Positions 28,752 through 38,539 of a DNA stretch of 64,000 nt are shown here, one piece after another; within the stretch, counting starts at the first letter, position 1; every line of letters begins with the position of its first letter. Under the pieces are notes generated by a model. That model saw only the letters and a list, made by a program, of their open reading frames with translations. It made no database searches and had not been told where the DNA came from. Where the stretch lies: positions 1,286,320 through 1,350,319 of the forward strand of contig NZ_LJYW01000001.1 of assembly GCF_001305515.1 (NCBI RefSeq). Reading direction: 5' to 3'. Both the position numbers and the translations under genes were made by a program. This DNA is from Prosthecodimorpha hirschii (GTDB lineage: Bacteria > Pseudomonadota > Alphaproteobacteria > Rhizobiales > Ancalomicrobiaceae).

Positions 28752-30203
28752 ATGCTGAAGAAGACCAACCCCTTTCTGCGGGAAGCCAACCTGATCGGCG
28801 GCGCCTGGGTGGGAGCGGATTCCGGCGCGGTGATCGAGGTCAACAATCCGGCGACCGGCGAAATCATCGGCACGGTGCCCAATGCCGGCCGCGCCGAGAC
28901 GCGCCGCGCCATCGCGGCCGCCCATGCGGCCATGCCGGCCTGGGCCGCCAAGACCGCGGCCGAGCGCGCCGCCATCATGCACCGTCTCGCCGGCCTGATC
29001 CGCGAGAACCTGGACGGCCTCGCCGAACTCCTGACGCTCGAACAGGGCAAGTCGCTCGCCGAGGCCAAGGGCGAGGTGCTCGGCTCGGCCGCCTATGTGC
29101 AGTGGTTCGCCGAGGAGGCGCGCCGGGTCTATGGCGATGTCATCCCGTCGCCCTGGGGCAACCGCAAGATCCTGGTCATGAAGGAGCCGGTCGGCGTCGC
29201 CGCCTGCATCACGCCCTGGAACTTCCCGTCCTCGATGATCTCGCGCAAGGTCGGCGCCGCGCTCGCCGCCGGCTGCTCGGTGGTGGTCAAGCCGGCCGAC
29301 CTGACGCCCTATTCGGGCCTCGCCTGGGGCGTGCTGGCCGCCGAGGCCGGCGTGCCGGACGGCGTCGTCAACATCGTCACCGGCACGGCCGCGCCGATCG
29401 GCGACGAGTTCATCGACAATCAGCTCGTCCGCAAGCTGACCTTCACGGGCTCGACCGCGGTCGGCAAGATGCTGGCCTCGCGCGCCGTCGCCAACATGAA
29501 GCGCGTGTCGATGGAACTCGGCGGCAACGCGCCCTTCATCGTGTTCGACGATGCCGACATCGACCGCGCGGCCGAGCAGGCGGTGCTGTCGAAGTTCCGC
29601 AATTCCGGCCAGACCTGCGTCTGCACCAACCGCTTCTACGTCCAGGCCGGCGTCTACGAGGAATTCGCCGCCAAGTTCGCCAAGGCGGTCCAGGCGCTGA
29701 AGGTCGGCAACGGGCTGGAGGCGGGCGTCGCCCAGGGGCCGCTGATCAACGCGGCCGCAATCGCCAAGGTCGAGGCCCATGTCGCCGACGCGCTCGCCAA
29801 GGGCGCCAGCGTGGTGACCGGCGGCGGCCGGCACGATCTCGGCGGCACCTTCTTCACCCCGACGGTGCTGCGCGACGCGACCCCGGACATGCGCATCGCC
29901 ACCGAGGAGACCTTCGGCCCGGTCGCGCCGATGTTCCGCTTCGAGACCGAGGCCGAAGCGATCGGCCTCGCCAATGCGACCGATTTCGGCCTCGCCGGCT
30001 ACTTCTTCACCCGCGATCTGGCGCGCGCCTTCCGCGTCGCCGCGGCGCTGAAATTCGGCCAGGTCGGCATCAACGAGGGCCTCCTGACCACCGAGGTCGC
30101 CCCCTTCGGCGGCGTCAAGGATTCCGGCCTCGGCCGCGAGGGCTCCAAATACGGCCTCGACGACTATCTGGACATCAAATACGTCTGCGTCGGCGGCCTC
30201 TGA
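28752..30203 (+). CDS. gabD: NAD(P)-dependent succinate-semialdehyde dehydrogenase-like aldehyde dehydrogenase
   Basis: 483 residues, GAGGAG upstream of ATG 28752. Aldehyde-dehydrogenase features in order: ITPWNFPSSMISRKVGAAL, FTGSTAVGKML (cofactor loop), VSMELGGNAPFIVF with the general-base Glu, and FRNSGQTCVCTNRF with the catalytic Cys; TEETFGPVAPMFRF and GINEGLLTTEVAPFGG follow. The CVC after QT and the whole pattern match GabD. It oxidises succinate semialdehyde to succinate; related semialdehydes are possible. Monocistronic, ended by a strong terminator. Confidence 0.93.
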   Translation: MLKKTNPFLREANLIGGAWVGADSGAVIEVNNPATGEIIGTVPNAGRAETRRAIAAAHAAMPAWAAKTAAERAAIMHRLAGLIRENLDGLAELLTLEQGKSLAEAKGEVLGSAAYVQWFAEEARRVYGDVIPSPWGNRKILVMKEPVGVAACITPWNFPSSMISRKVGAALAAGCSVVVKPADLTPYSGLAWGVLAAEAGVPDGVVNIVTGTAAPIGDEFIDNQLVRKLTFTGSTAVGKMLASRAVANMKRVSMELGGNAPFIVFDDADIDRAAEQAVLSKFRNSGQTCVCTNRFYVQAGVYEEFAAKFAKAVQALKVGNGLEAGVAQGPLINAAAIAKVEAHVADALAKGASVVTGGGRHDLGGTFFTPTVLRDATPDMRIATEETFGPVAPMFRFETEAEAIGLANATDFGLAGYFFTRDLARAFRVAAALKFGQVGINEGLLTTEVAPFGGVKDSGLGREGSKYGLDDYLDIKYVCVGGL

Positions 30204-30228
30204 GGCCGGACACGGCCCGTCGAAATTG

Positions 30229-30268
30229 AAGCCGCCCCGGATCCAGGATCCGGGGCGGCTTTGTTTTT
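30229..30268 (+). terminator. strong terminator after gabD
   Basis: A 14-bp perfect stem begins GCCGCCCCGGATCC (30231-30244) and closes at 30246-30259, followed by TTTGTTTTT. Also lies between two convergent transcripts, so it may slow both. Confidence 0.9.
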
Positions 30269-30335
30269 GACGCCGGGCGAAAACGGGCGCACCGGCGCCC
30301 GCCCGCCCGCTCTCCCGCCCGCCGGGCAGGCCCGG

Positions 30336-33300
30336 TCAGTGGGCCGGCGCTTCCGCGGGCTTGCCGGTCCGCCGCGATCCGGCCAGCCGCTGGGCGAGGC
30401 CGACGATCAGGACGAAGAACAGCGGCACGAAGAAGATGCCGAGCACCGTGGCGGCCACCATGCCGCCGAGCACGCCGATGCCGATGGCGTTCTGCGCGCC
30501 CGAGGCCGCCCCCGTCGCGATCGCCAGCGGCAGCACGCCGAGGATGAAGGCGAGCGAGGTCATCACGATCGGGCGCAGGCGCAGGCGCGCCGCTTCGAGC
30601 GTCGCCTCGACCAGCCCCTTCCCGCGCGCCTGCAGGTCGCGGGCGAACTCGACGATCAGGATCGCGTTCTTGGCGGCGAGGCCGATCGTGGTCAGCAGGC
30701 CGACCTTGAAATAGACGTCGTTGGCCTGGCCGAAGGTCTTCGCCGCCACCAGGGCGCCGAGGATGCCGACCGGCACCGAGAGGATGACCGAGAACGGGAT
30801 CGACCAGCTCTCGTAGAGCGCGGCGAGGCAGAGGAACACGACCAGCACGGAGATCAGGTAGAGGGCGGTCGCCTGGCTGCCGGACAGCCGCTCCTGGAAC
30901 GACAGGCCGGCCCACTGCACCGCGAAATTCTGACCGAGCGGCGCGACCAGCTGCTCCATCGCCTCCATCGCCGTGCCGGAACTGGTGCCGGCCGAGGCAC
31001 TGCCCTGGATGTTGACCGCCGGCAGCCCATTGAAGCGATCGAGCCGGGGCGAACCGAACGACCAGCTGTTGCTGGAGAAGGCCGAGAACGGCACCATCTC
31101 GCCGCGCCCGTTGCGCACGAACCAGCGGTCGACATCGTCCGGCTGCATGCGGTAGGGCGCGTCGCCTTGGACGTAGACCGGCTTGATCTTGCCGCGGTCG
31201 ACGAAGTCGTTGACGTAGGTGCCGGCCCAGGCGGTGGTCAGCACGGCGTTGATGTCGGCGACCGAGAGGCCGAGCGCACCCGCGCGCTCCTGGTCGACGT
31301 CGATGCGGAATTGGGCCTGATCGGGCTGGCCGTTCTGGCGCACGGCGGCGAGCCGCGCATCCCGGTTGGCGGACGCGAGCAGTTTGTCGCGGCCCTCGTT
31401 GAGCGCCGCCCGGCCGATGCCGCCGGCATCCTGCAGATACATGTCGAACCCGCCGGACTGGCCGAGCCCCTGAATGGCCGGCGGCGCCAGGGCGAAGACC
31501 TGCGCGTCGCGGATGCGCGAGAGCGCCCCCATGGCGCGCCCGGCGACCGCATGGGCATAGAGCCGCGGCTCGTGACGTAGCGAGAAGTCCTTCAACCGGA
31601 CGAAGGCCATGGCCATGTTCTGGCCGTTGCCGCCGAGCCCGAAGCCGACCGCGCCGAAGACGCCCTCGACCGCGTCCTTCTCGCCGTCCAGGAAATGCCG
31701 CGTCACCTGCTCCAGGACCGCCTTGGTGCGCGTTTCCGTCGCCCCGCTCGGCAGCTGGATCGAGACCATCAGCATGCCCTGGTCCTCCTCGGGGATGAAG
31801 GACCCCGGAATGACGCGGAACAGATAGCCGGCGCCGCCGATCAGGAGCGCATAGATCAGGAGGATCCGGATCGGCCGCTTGATGACGCCGGCGACACCGG
31901 CGACATAGCCGCCGGTCAGCCATCCGAAGCCCTTGTTGAAGAGACCGAAGAAGCCGCCGCGCGGCCCGCCGTGATGCGGCTTCAGGAGCGAGGCGGTCAG
32001 CGCCGGGGTCAGCACCAGCGCGACCACGACGGACAGCAGCATGGCGGTGACGATGGTCACCGAGAACTGCCGGTAGATGATGCCGACCGATCCGCCGAAG
32101 AAGGCCATCGGCACGAACACCGCCGTCAGCACGAGCGCGATGCCGATCAGCGCGCCGGTGATCTCGTCCATCGACTTCTCGGTCGCCTCCAGGGGCGAAA
32201 GCCCCTCGTCGTTCATGACGCGCTCGACATTCTCGACCACCACGATCGCGTCGTCGACGAGCAGGCCGATCGCCAGCACCATGGCGAACATGGTCAGGGT
32301 GTTGATCGAGTAGCCGAACAGGGCGAGCACGCCGAAGGTGCCGAGCAGCACGACCGGCACGGCGATCATCGGGATGAAGGTCGCGCGCAGGTTCTGCAGG
32401 AAGATCAGCATGACGAAGAAGACGAGCACGATCGCCTCGATCAGCGTGTGCTCGACCTTGCCGATCGACAGTTCGACGAAGGGCGTCGTGTCGTAGGGAA
32501 CGACCACCTCGACATTGGCCGGCAAGGCGCGCTTCAGCGTCTCCATCGCGGCCTTGATGCCGACGGCGGTGTCGAGCGCATTGGCGCCGGTGGCGAGGTT
32601 GACGCCGAAGCCGGCCGAGGGGCGGCCGTTGTAGAAGGACGAGGTCGCGTAGGACTTGGCGCCGACCTCGACGCGTGCCACATCCGAGAGGCGCACGATC
32701 GCCCCGGTCGTGTCGGTCTTCAGCCGGATCGCCCGGAACTGTTCGGGGGTCGACAGCTGGCTCTGCGCCGTGATGGTCACGTTGAGCTGCTGGCCCGGCA
32801 CCAGCGGCGTGGCGCCGAGCTGGCCGACCGAGACCTGGGCATTCTGGGCGCGGACCGCCGCGACGACATCGGCCGGGGTCAGCTGGAAGCGGTTCAGCTT
32901 GTCCGGATCGAGCCAGATCCGCATGGCATAGCCGGACCCGAAGATGTTGAGATCGCCGACGCCGGGCACGCGCCGGATCGGGTCCTCGATATTGCTGGCG
33001 ATATAGTCGCCGAGATCGTCGGACGAGAGGCTGCCGTCGGTCGAGATCAGCGTCACGACCATGAAGATGCTCTGCCCGCCCTTGGTCACGGTGACACCCT
33101 GCTGGGTGACCGCGTCGGGCAGCAGGGATTGCACCAGCTGCAGCTTGTTCTGGACCTGGACCTGGGCGATGTCCGGATTGGCGTTCTTGTTGAAGGTCAG
33201 CGTGATCGAGGCCTGACCGCTCGAGGTGCTGTTGGCCGAGATGTAGTCGAGATTTTCCAGACCGGTCAGGTTCTGCTCGATCACCTTGGTGACCGAGTTC

Positions 33301-33473
33301 TCGACCGTCTCGGCGCTCGCGCCCGGATAGGTGGCGCTGATGCGCACGGTCGGCGGGGCGATGTCGGGATACTGGGCGACCGGCAGCCGGGTCAGCGCCA
33401 GGGCGCCGCCGAGCATGATCGTGATCGCGATGACCCAGGCGAAGATCGGCCGGCGGATGAAGAAGCGTGACAT
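30336..33473 (-). CDS. RND multidrug efflux permease (AcrB/MexB type)
   Basis: 1045 residues, normal for HAE1 pumps. N-terminus [20 protein letters not shown], porter-domain motifs ([18 protein letters not shown]), the proton-relay segment [18 protein letters not shown] with the paired Asp in helix 4, and 12 membrane helices with the second half starting near residue 530. It expels drugs, dyes or solvents using proton flow. It is the distal gene of an operon 13 bp after the adaptor. No outer-membrane channel or TetR regulator is adjacent, so it must borrow a TolC from elsewhere. Confidence 0.96.
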   Translation of the reverse strand: MSRFFIRRPIFAWVIAITIMLGGALALTRLPVAQYPDIAPPTVRISATYPGASAETVENSVTKVIEQNLTGLENLDYISANSTSSGQASITLTFNKNANPDIAQVQVQNKLQLVQSLLPDAVTQQGVTVTKGGQSIFMVVTLISTDGSLSSDDLGDYIASNIEDPIRRVPGVGDLNIFGSGYAMRIWLDPDKLNRFQLTPADVVAAVRAQNAQVSVGQLGATPLVPGQQLNVTITAQSQLSTPEQFRAIRLKTDTTGAIVRLSDVARVEVGAKSYATSSFYNGRPSAGFGVNLATGANALDTAVGIKAAMETLKRALPANVEVVVPYDTTPFVELSIGKVEHTLIEAIVLVFFVMLIFLQNLRATFIPMIAVPVVLLGTFGVLALFGYSINTLTMFAMVLAIGLLVDDAIVVVENVERVMNDEGLSPLEATEKSMDEITGALIGIALVLTAVFVPMAFFGGSVGIIYRQFSVTIVTAMLLSVVVALVLTPALTASLLKPHHGGPRGGFFGLFNKGFGWLTGGYVAGVAGVIKRPIRILLIYALLIGGAGYLFRVIPGSFIPEEDQGMLMVSIQLPSGATETRTKAVLEQVTRHFLDGEKDAVEGVFGAVGFGLGGNGQNMAMAFVRLKDFSLRHEPRLYAHAVAGRAMGALSRIRDAQVFALAPPAIQGLGQSGGFDMYLQDAGGIGRAALNEGRDKLLASANRDARLAAVRQNGQPDQAQFRIDVDQERAGALGLSVADINAVLTTAWAGTYVNDFVDRGKIKPVYVQGDAPYRMQPDDVDRWFVRNGRGEMVPFSAFSSNSWSFGSPRLDRFNGLPAVNIQGSASAGTSSGTAMEAMEQLVAPLGQNFAVQWAGLSFQERLSGSQATALYLISVLVVFLCLAALYESWSIPFSVILSVPVGILGALVAAKTFGQANDVYFKVGLLTTIGLAAKNAILIVEFARDLQARGKGLVEATLEAARLRLRPIVMTSLAFILGVLPLAIATGAASGAQNAIGIGVLGGMVAATVLGIFFVPLFFVLIVGLAQRLAGSRRTGKPAEAPAH

Positions 33474-33486
33474 GACGGCTTCCCCC

Positions 33487-34734
33487 TCAGCGCGCCGGCG
33501 CGGCGTTGCCGCCCGCGGCGGGCGCAGGCGCCGAACCGGCCGCCGGTGCCGAGGCGGCCGCCGGCCGGGCGACGCCGTCCTCGCCGATGCGCACCTCGAT
33601 CGGCCGGACCGTCTGGCCTGGGCGCGCCTTCATGACGCCGTCGACGATCAGCCGGTCGCCGTCGGCGACGCCGTCGCGGACGATCCAGGACGTGCCGTAG
33701 CTGTCGGCCGCGAGCAGCTGGCGCGATTCCACCTTGTTGTCCGCGGCGACGAAGAGCGCCGTCGCCTGGCCCTTCGGGTTGCGGCTGACCGCCAGCTGCG
33801 GGACCAGAAAGGCCCGGCTGCGATTGCCGACCTCGACGGTGGCGCGGACATAGAGACCGGGCAGCAGCCCGCGATTCGGGTTGGGAATGCGGGCGCGGAT
33901 GGTCATGGCGCCGGTCGATTCGTTGACGCTGCCCTCGAAGGCTTCGATCGAGCCGGTCTCGCCGTAGCGCGTGCCGTCGCCGAGCGTCAGCCGGACCTTG
34001 GCGCCGCCATCGGCGATCTGCACCTTGCCCTGCTCGATCTCGCGGCGGACCCGGAGGATCGTCTCGCCGGATTCGGTCAGATCGACATACATCGGGTCGA
34101 CCTGCCGGATGGTGGCCAGCGCCCCGGTCTGGTTGGCGATGACCAGCGCGCCCTCGGTGACGCTCGACGTGCCGATCAGGCCGGAGATCGGCGCCTTGAC
34201 CTTGGTGTTGTCGAGATTGATCTGCGCCGTCTGCAGATTGGCGCGGGCCAGCGCCAGGTCGGCCTGCGCCTGGCGCAGGGTGGCGCGGGCGGTATCCACG
34301 GTCGACTGGGCGACGGTGTTGCGCTGGAGCAATTGCTCCTGCCGCTTCAGTTCGATGTCGGCATTGTCGGCGGTCGCCTGCGCCTTCTCGACGCCCGCCT
34401 GCGCCGAATCCAGCGCGGCCTTGTAGGTGCGGTCGTCGATCTCGTAGAGGAGGTCGCCGGCCTTGACCAGCGAGCCCTCCTTGAACGGGCGCTTCAGCAC
34501 GATGCCGCTGACTTGCGGCCGTACCTCGCTGACCGCGGAGGCGAGCGTGCGGCCGGGGATGGAGGCCAGGAACGGGATCTCCGCCGGGTGCAGCACGACA
34601 TACCCGACCTCGGGCGGCGGCGGCGGGGCCGGCGGCGCGCTGGCCGCCCCGGCCTTGCCGCTTCCACTTTCGCCGCAGCCGGCCAGCGCGAGCAACAGAA
34701 GGATCGCCAACGGCTTCGGCGAAGTTTCCGACAT
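33487..34734 (-). CDS. RND efflux periplasmic adaptor lipoprotein (AcrA/MexA type)
   Basis: 415 residues. Signal peptide with lipobox LAGC, Cys20, so it is a lipid-anchored periplasmic protein. Adaptor order is clear: lipoyl halves ([20 protein letters not shown] and [17 protein letters not shown]-like), a coiled-coil hairpin at residues about 105-175, beta-barrel and membrane-proximal domains. The last 30 residues are Ala/Pro-rich. It links the permease to an outer-membrane channel. First gene of the two-gene pump operon. Confidence 0.94.
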   Translation of the reverse strand: MSETSPKPLAILLLLALAGCGESGSGKAGAASAPPAPPPPPEVGYVVLHPAEIPFLASIPGRTLASAVSEVRPQVSGIVLKRPFKEGSLVKAGDLLYEIDDRTYKAALDSAQAGVEKAQATADNADIELKRQEQLLQRNTVAQSTVDTARATLRQAQADLALARANLQTAQINLDNTKVKAPISGLIGTSSVTEGALVIANQTGALATIRQVDPMYVDLTESGETILRVRREIEQGKVQIADGGAKVRLTLGDGTRYGETGSIEAFEGSVNESTGAMTIRARIPNPNRGLLPGLYVRATVEVGNRSRAFLVPQLAVSRNPKGQATALFVAADNKVESRQLLAADSYGTSWIVRDGVADGDRLIVDGVMKARPGQTVRPIEVRIGEDGVARPAAASAPAAGSAPAPAAGGNAAPAR

Positions 34735-35086
34735 GAGATCTCCTCAGGAACAGGTGCGACCGCCGGCGGGCGGAGCGAAGGCCTTCAAGCCCACCGCAGG
34801 AAGCATGAAATCGTGACGCCGCAAGCGATAGATTATCGTCCTGAAGGAAAAGTGATCACAAAAGAAACATTTGGCAAAGCATCGACGGCGTCCGGCGCGC
34901 CGGCAGGGCGAGGTCCCTGTTGCGCCGCGGCCGTTTCCCTTGAAGAGTCTCCGCCGCCCGACCGCGCCGGGTTCCCCGCCGGCGCGGCCTCGCCCGCGAG
35001 GCCGCCGTCCGAGACAAGGCTCTTGTCCAAGACAAGGGTCTTGTCCGAGAAAAGGGTCTCGGCCCCGTCAACCGGAAGCCCCTGCC
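34735..35086. other. 352 bp divergent region between the RND operon and dsdA
   Basis: No gene. 34820-34870 is AT-rich (GATAGATTATCG, AAAAGTGATCACAAAAG) and likely holds the pump promoter. An 18-bp palindromic tandem repeat lies at 35011-35064, just before dsdA. Confidence 0.45.
35011..35064. repeat. three 18-bp palindromic tandem repeats upstream of dsdA
   Basis: Units start at 35011, 35029 and 35047: GAGACAAGGCTCTTGTCC, AAGACAAGGGTCTTGTCC, GAGAAAAGGGTCTCGGCC. The first two contain GACAAG-N3-CTTGTC. They end 22 bp before the dsdA start codon and could be regulator sites or a slippage array. Confidence 0.75.
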
Positions 35087-36463
35087 TTGAACACCGACCG
35101 GACCCGCATCATCCACGGCCGCAGCCTGGCCGACTGGATCGCCGAATTTCCGCCGATCGCCGATCTGGTCGCCGCGCGCGAGACGGCCTGGTTCAATCCG
35201 GCGGTCGCCCCCGCCGCCGAGGCGCTCGGCGATGTCGGGCTCGGCCTCGTCGATGTCCGCGATGCCGAAGCCCGGCTTCGTCGCTTCGCGCCGCTGCTCG
35301 CCCGCCTGTTCCCCGAACTCGCCGCGACCGGCGGGATCATCGAATCCGATCTGGTCGCCGCCCCGGCCTTCGCGGCGGCACTGGCGGCGGAAGCCGGAAC
35401 GGCGCCCGCGGCCCGCATCCTGATCAAGAAGGACAGCCACCTGCCGGTGTCGGGTTCGATCAAGGCGCGCGGAGGCTTCTACGAGGTCCTGAAGCGGGCC
35501 GAGACGCTGGCTGAGGCCGCCGGCCTGATCGGCCCGGACGGCGACACCACCCCACTCGCAGAGCCGGCGGCCCGGGACCTGTTCGCCCGCCACGCGATCG
35601 CGGTCGGCTCGACCGGCAATCTCGGCCTGTCGATCGGCCTGATGGGCGCCCGGCTCGGCTTCCGCACGACCGTGCACATGTCGGCGGACGCGCGCGCCTG
35701 GAAGAAGGCCAAGCTGCGCGCCGCCGGGGTCGCGGTCGTCGAGCATGCGGCCGACTACGGCGCGGCCGTGGCGCAGGGCCGCGCCGAGGCGGCCGCCGAT
35801 CCGTCCTGCCATTTCGTCGACGACGAGCATTCGCAGGACCTTTTTCTCGGCTATGCCGTCGCGGCGCTGCGTCTGGCGCCGCAACTGGCCGCCCTGGGCA
35901 TCGCGGTCGACGGCGAGCATCCGCTCTTCGTCCACCTGCCCTGCGGCGTCGGCGGCGGCCCGGGCGGCGTCGCCTTCGGGCTGAAGCTCGTCTATGGCGA
36001 TGCCGTGCACTGCCTGTTCGCCGAACCGACCGCCTCGCCGGCGATGCTGCTCGGCGTCCTGACCGACCGCCACGACGCCGTCGCCGTGCAGGATTTCGGC
36101 CTCTCCAACCTGACCGCCGCCGACGGCCTCGCGGTCGGCCGCCCGTCCGGCTTCGTCGGCCGCGCCCTGCGCCGTCTGGTCGACGGCTATTTCACCGTCG
36201 CCGACCGCCGCCTGTTCCGCCTGCTCGCGCTCCTGAAGCGCACCGAGGGCCTGGAACTGGAGCCCTCCGCCATTGCCGGCGCCCCCGGCCCCGCCTGGAT
36301 CGCCGCCACCCCCGCCTATCGCGCCCGCATGGCCCTCACCCCCGACCGCCTCGCCCGCGCCACCCACATCCTCTGGGCGACCGGCGGCAGCATGGTCCCG
36401 CCGGACGAGATGGCCGGCTATCTCACGGCCGGAGAAGAAGCGCTTCGGGCCGACGGCCTCTGA
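35087..36463 (+). CDS. dsdA: D-serine dehydratase (ammonia-lyase)
   Basis: 458 residues from TTG 35087 (GGAAG upstream); no ATG fits and the sequence from [23 protein letters not shown] matches the usual N-terminus. PLP motifs are [20 protein letters not shown] with the Schiff-base Lys, [19 protein letters not shown] for the phosphate, and [14 protein letters not shown]. It deaminates D-serine to pyruvate and ammonia. No dsdC or transporter is adjacent. The repeat array next to its start is the only regulatory hint. Confidence 0.94.
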   Translation: MNTDRTRIIHGRSLADWIAEFPPIADLVAARETAWFNPAVAPAAEALGDVGLGLVDVRDAEARLRRFAPLLARLFPELAATGGIIESDLVAAPAFAAALAAEAGTAPAARILIKKDSHLPVSGSIKARGGFYEVLKRAETLAEAAGLIGPDGDTTPLAEPAARDLFARHAIAVGSTGNLGLSIGLMGARLGFRTTVHMSADARAWKKAKLRAAGVAVVEHAADYGAAVAQGRAEAAADPSCHFVDDEHSQDLFLGYAVAALRLAPQLAALGIAVDGEHPLFVHLPCGVGGGPGGVAFGLKLVYGDAVHCLFAEPTASPAMLLGVLTDRHDAVAVQDFGLSNLTAADGLAVGRPSGFVGRALRRLVDGYFTVADRRLFRLLALLKRTEGLELEPSAIAGAPGPAWIAATPAYRARMALTPDRLARATHILWATGGSMVPPDEMAGYLTAGEEALRADGL

Positions 36464-36464
36464 G

Positions 36465-36487
36465 GCGCCCGGTAACGCGGGCGCTTT
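36465..36487 (+). terminator. possible terminator after dsdA
   Basis: GCGCCCG (36465-36471) pairs with CGGGCGC (36478-36484), six-base loop, then TTTC. Short T run, so weak. Confidence 0.4.
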
Positions 36488-36879
36488 CGCGGCGGACCGG
36501 CGGAGCGACGCAGCGCCCCGTGCCGGACCGGCGGACCGGCGCACCGCCCCGTGCCGGACCGGGCGCCTATCCAAACCCGATGGCGGCGAGCAGGGTCACC
36601 ACGCCGAGCCCCAGCAGGCTCGCCGACGACCATCCGAGGACGCTTTCGAAGACCCGCTGGGGATCGCGCCACCCTTGGTCTCCGGACCCGAGTTCGCCCG
36701 ACTGGCTCCAGTGGCGGACGAAGTAGAGCGTCAGATGCCGGACGCCTCCGCGCTGCGGGTGCCTTGATCGAGGCTACAGGCGCGGATTTGGGCGGCGGGT
36801 TCGAACGGCCGGCGATCGAGCGATCGGGACCGGAGCGTTGAGCCGGTACGGAGTTGAACCAGCACGTTGCAGCAAGGGG
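36488..36879. other. gene-poor left edge of the defence island
   Basis: A direct repeat GCCCCGTGCCGGACCGG occurs twice near 36511 and 36547. The minus strand holds a start-less open frame described separately. No other gene is visible up to the duplicated zorA 5' end at 36880. Confidence 0.35.
36567..36773 (-). pseudogene. start-less frame, possible remnant of a small membrane protein gene
   Basis: The frame between TAG codons at 36774-36776 and 36567-36569 encodes a protein-like sequence (LYFVRHWSQSGELGSG, DPQRVFESVLGWSSAS, then a hydrophobic end LLGLGVVTLLAAIGFG) but has no ATG, GTG or TTG. It looks like the 3' end of a gene whose start has been lost. Family not recognised. Confidence 0.25.
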
Positions 36880-37006
36880 CGGTTCACCCTAACCTGTCGT
36901 TGCCGGCGCCGTTCTGGGAAGCCGGCGGTCGGGGGCGATCGGGTGTGGATGCGGGCATTGGCCGGATGGTCTTGTTCTGGGCGACCGGCGCGGCAGCGCC
37001 GTTTGG
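36880..37006 (+). repeat. diverged duplicate of the zorA 5' region (left copy)
   Basis: Aligns gap-free with 42915-43041. Two 27-bp blocks are identical (36881-36907 and 36916-36942; the first begins GGTTCACCCTAACCTGTCG). The last 64 bp are about 75 percent identical and include the same GTG start (36945) followed by VDAGIGRMVLFWA, parallel to MVTGIFRIVLFWV of ZorA. After 37006 the similarity ends, so this is a truncated gene start. Confidence 0.85.
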
Positions 37007-37150
37007 GCGACGCCCTCCCGGCACCGCAACGGACCGGCGCGCCGCCCTGCGCCCGGCACCCCGACGGGCGTCCCGCCTAGCTGTCGTGGGGCACCCCCCC
37101 ATCGATCGGGACCACCTTTGAATACAGCGAAGTCGTAGAGTCCGGGCGTT

Positions 37151-38539
37151 ATGTTTCTTTCCGTTACCACAACCCATCGTCCGGCAACGGATCTCGGCTA
37201 TTTGCTGCGCAAGAACCCTGCGCGCATGCATGAAACCGAACTTTCGTTTGGCCGTGCGCTCACGGTTTATCCGGAAGCCTCGGAGGATCGCTGCACGGCC
37301 GCGCTCGTGCTCGATGTCGATCCCATCGGTCTTGTCCGCGGCAAGGGCGATGCCGGCGGATTGATGGATCAGTATGTGAACGACCGGCCCTACGCCGCGT
37401 CCTCATTCCTGTCCGTCGCCATGGGTCGCGCCTGGCGTGAAGCCATCGCCGGGCAAAGCAAGGACCGGCAGGCATTGGCCGATGCGGCCATCCCGCTGGC
37501 GGCCTCGGTGACGCCGTTGCCGGCCCGGGGCGGCGCCGATCTCGTGCGCGATCTTTTTGTGCCGCTCGGCTACGAGGTCACCGTCGAGCCGATCGCCCTC
37601 GACCCGGTCCGGACGGATTGGGGCGACAGCCCCTATGTCGCACTGACGCTCAAGGCGACAACGCGGCTGTCCGCGCTGCTCACGCATCTCTATGTCCTGA
37701 TCCCCGTGCTCGACGACCGGAAGCACTATTTCGTCGGCGACGACGAGTTGCAGAAGCTCATGGCCAAGGGCGACGGCTGGCTGGAAGACCATCCGCTCAA
37801 GGAGTTGATCGTCAATCGCTATCTCAAGCACCGCCGCTCGCTGGTGCAGGATGCGCTGGCGCAGCTTGCCGGCGATGAAGGCGAGGCGGAGACCGCCCTC
37901 GATGCCGCTCCGAAAGACACTGCCGAGGCGACGATCGAGACGCCTTTGCGGCTGCACGACCTTCGCCTCGACACCGTCGCCCAGCGTCTGAAGGACCTGG
38001 GCGCGAAACGCATCCTCGATCTCGGCTGCGGCGAGGCGAAGCTGATCCGCCGGCTGGTTCAGGAGAAACAGTTCGAGGAGATCGTCGGCGTCGAGGTGTC
38101 GAGCGTCAGCCTGGCCCGCGCCGACGAGAGACTGAAGCGCCTGCCGGAGCTGCAGCGCGCCCGCATCACGCTTCTGCACGGCGCCCTGATCTACCGGGAC
38201 CAGCGGCTGCGCGGCTACGACGCGGCGGCTTTGGTCGAAGTCATCGAGCATGTGGAGCCGGACAGGCTCGACCATCTGGAGCGCGCTGTTTTCGGCGACG
38301 CGCGGCCCGATGCCGTGATCGTGACGACGCCCAATGCCGACTACAACGCGCTGTTTCCGACGCTGCCGGCCGGTCGCTTCCGCCATGCCGATCACCGGTT
38401 CGAGTGGACGCGTGCGGAGTTCGAGGCCTGGTGCGCCCGGATCGGCGAAGACTACGGCTATCGCTGGACGACCGAGCCGCTGGGGCCGGTGGACGACGCC
38501 CATGGGGCCCCCTCGCAGATGGCGGTCTTCCAGCGATGA
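37151..38539 (+). CDS. hen1: 3'-terminal RNA ribose 2'-O-methyltransferase Hen1
   Basis: 462 residues, full length for bacterial Hen1. The N-terminal half (TTTHRPATDLGYLLRKNPAR, EDRCTAALVLDVDPIGLVRG) is the Pnkp-interacting region; the C-terminal half is a methyltransferase with SAM motif RILDLGCGEAKLIRRL and the metal-binding EVIEHVEPDRL...RHADHRFEW. It methylates the 2'-OH at the break of ribotoxin-cut RNA before Pnkp seals it, which protects against re-cleavage. Its stop overlaps the pnkp start by ATGA. No strong Shine-Dalgarno is seen before ATG 37151. Confidence 0.95.
   Translation: MFLSVTTTHRPATDLGYLLRKNPARMHETELSFGRALTVYPEASEDRCTAALVLDVDPIGLVRGKGDAGGLMDQYVNDRPYAASSFLSVAMGRAWREAIAGQSKDRQALADAAIPLAASVTPLPARGGADLVRDLFVPLGYEVTVEPIALDPVRTDWGDSPYVALTLKATTRLSALLTHLYVLIPVLDDRKHYFVGDDELQKLMAKGDGWLEDHPLKELIVNRYLKHRRSLVQDALAQLAGDEGEAETALDAAPKDTAEATIETPLRLHDLRLDTVAQRLKDLGAKRILDLGCGEAKLIRRLVQEKQFEEIVGVEVSSVSLARADERLKRLPELQRARITLLHGALIYRDQRLRGYDAAALVEVIEHVEPDRLDHLERAVFGDARPDAVIVTTPNADYNALFPTLPAGRFRHADHRFEWTRAEFEAWCARIGEDYGYRWTTEPLGPVDDAHGAPSQMAVFQR

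Noticed and set aside
35011-35064. Tandem palindromes before dsdA as a CRISPR-like array
   Set aside because: Repeats are only 18 bp, without spacers or cas genes.
36842-36865. GGTACGG...GAACCAGC as an attL copy of the tRNA-His 3' end
   Set aside because: Only two short blocks match and about eight bases are missing between them; too weak to distinguish from chance.
36869-37121. 84-codon plus-strand frame with ZorA-like start as an intact small gene
   Set aside because: Similarity to ZorA stops after 20 codons and the rest is Arg/Pro-rich; better described as a truncated duplicate.
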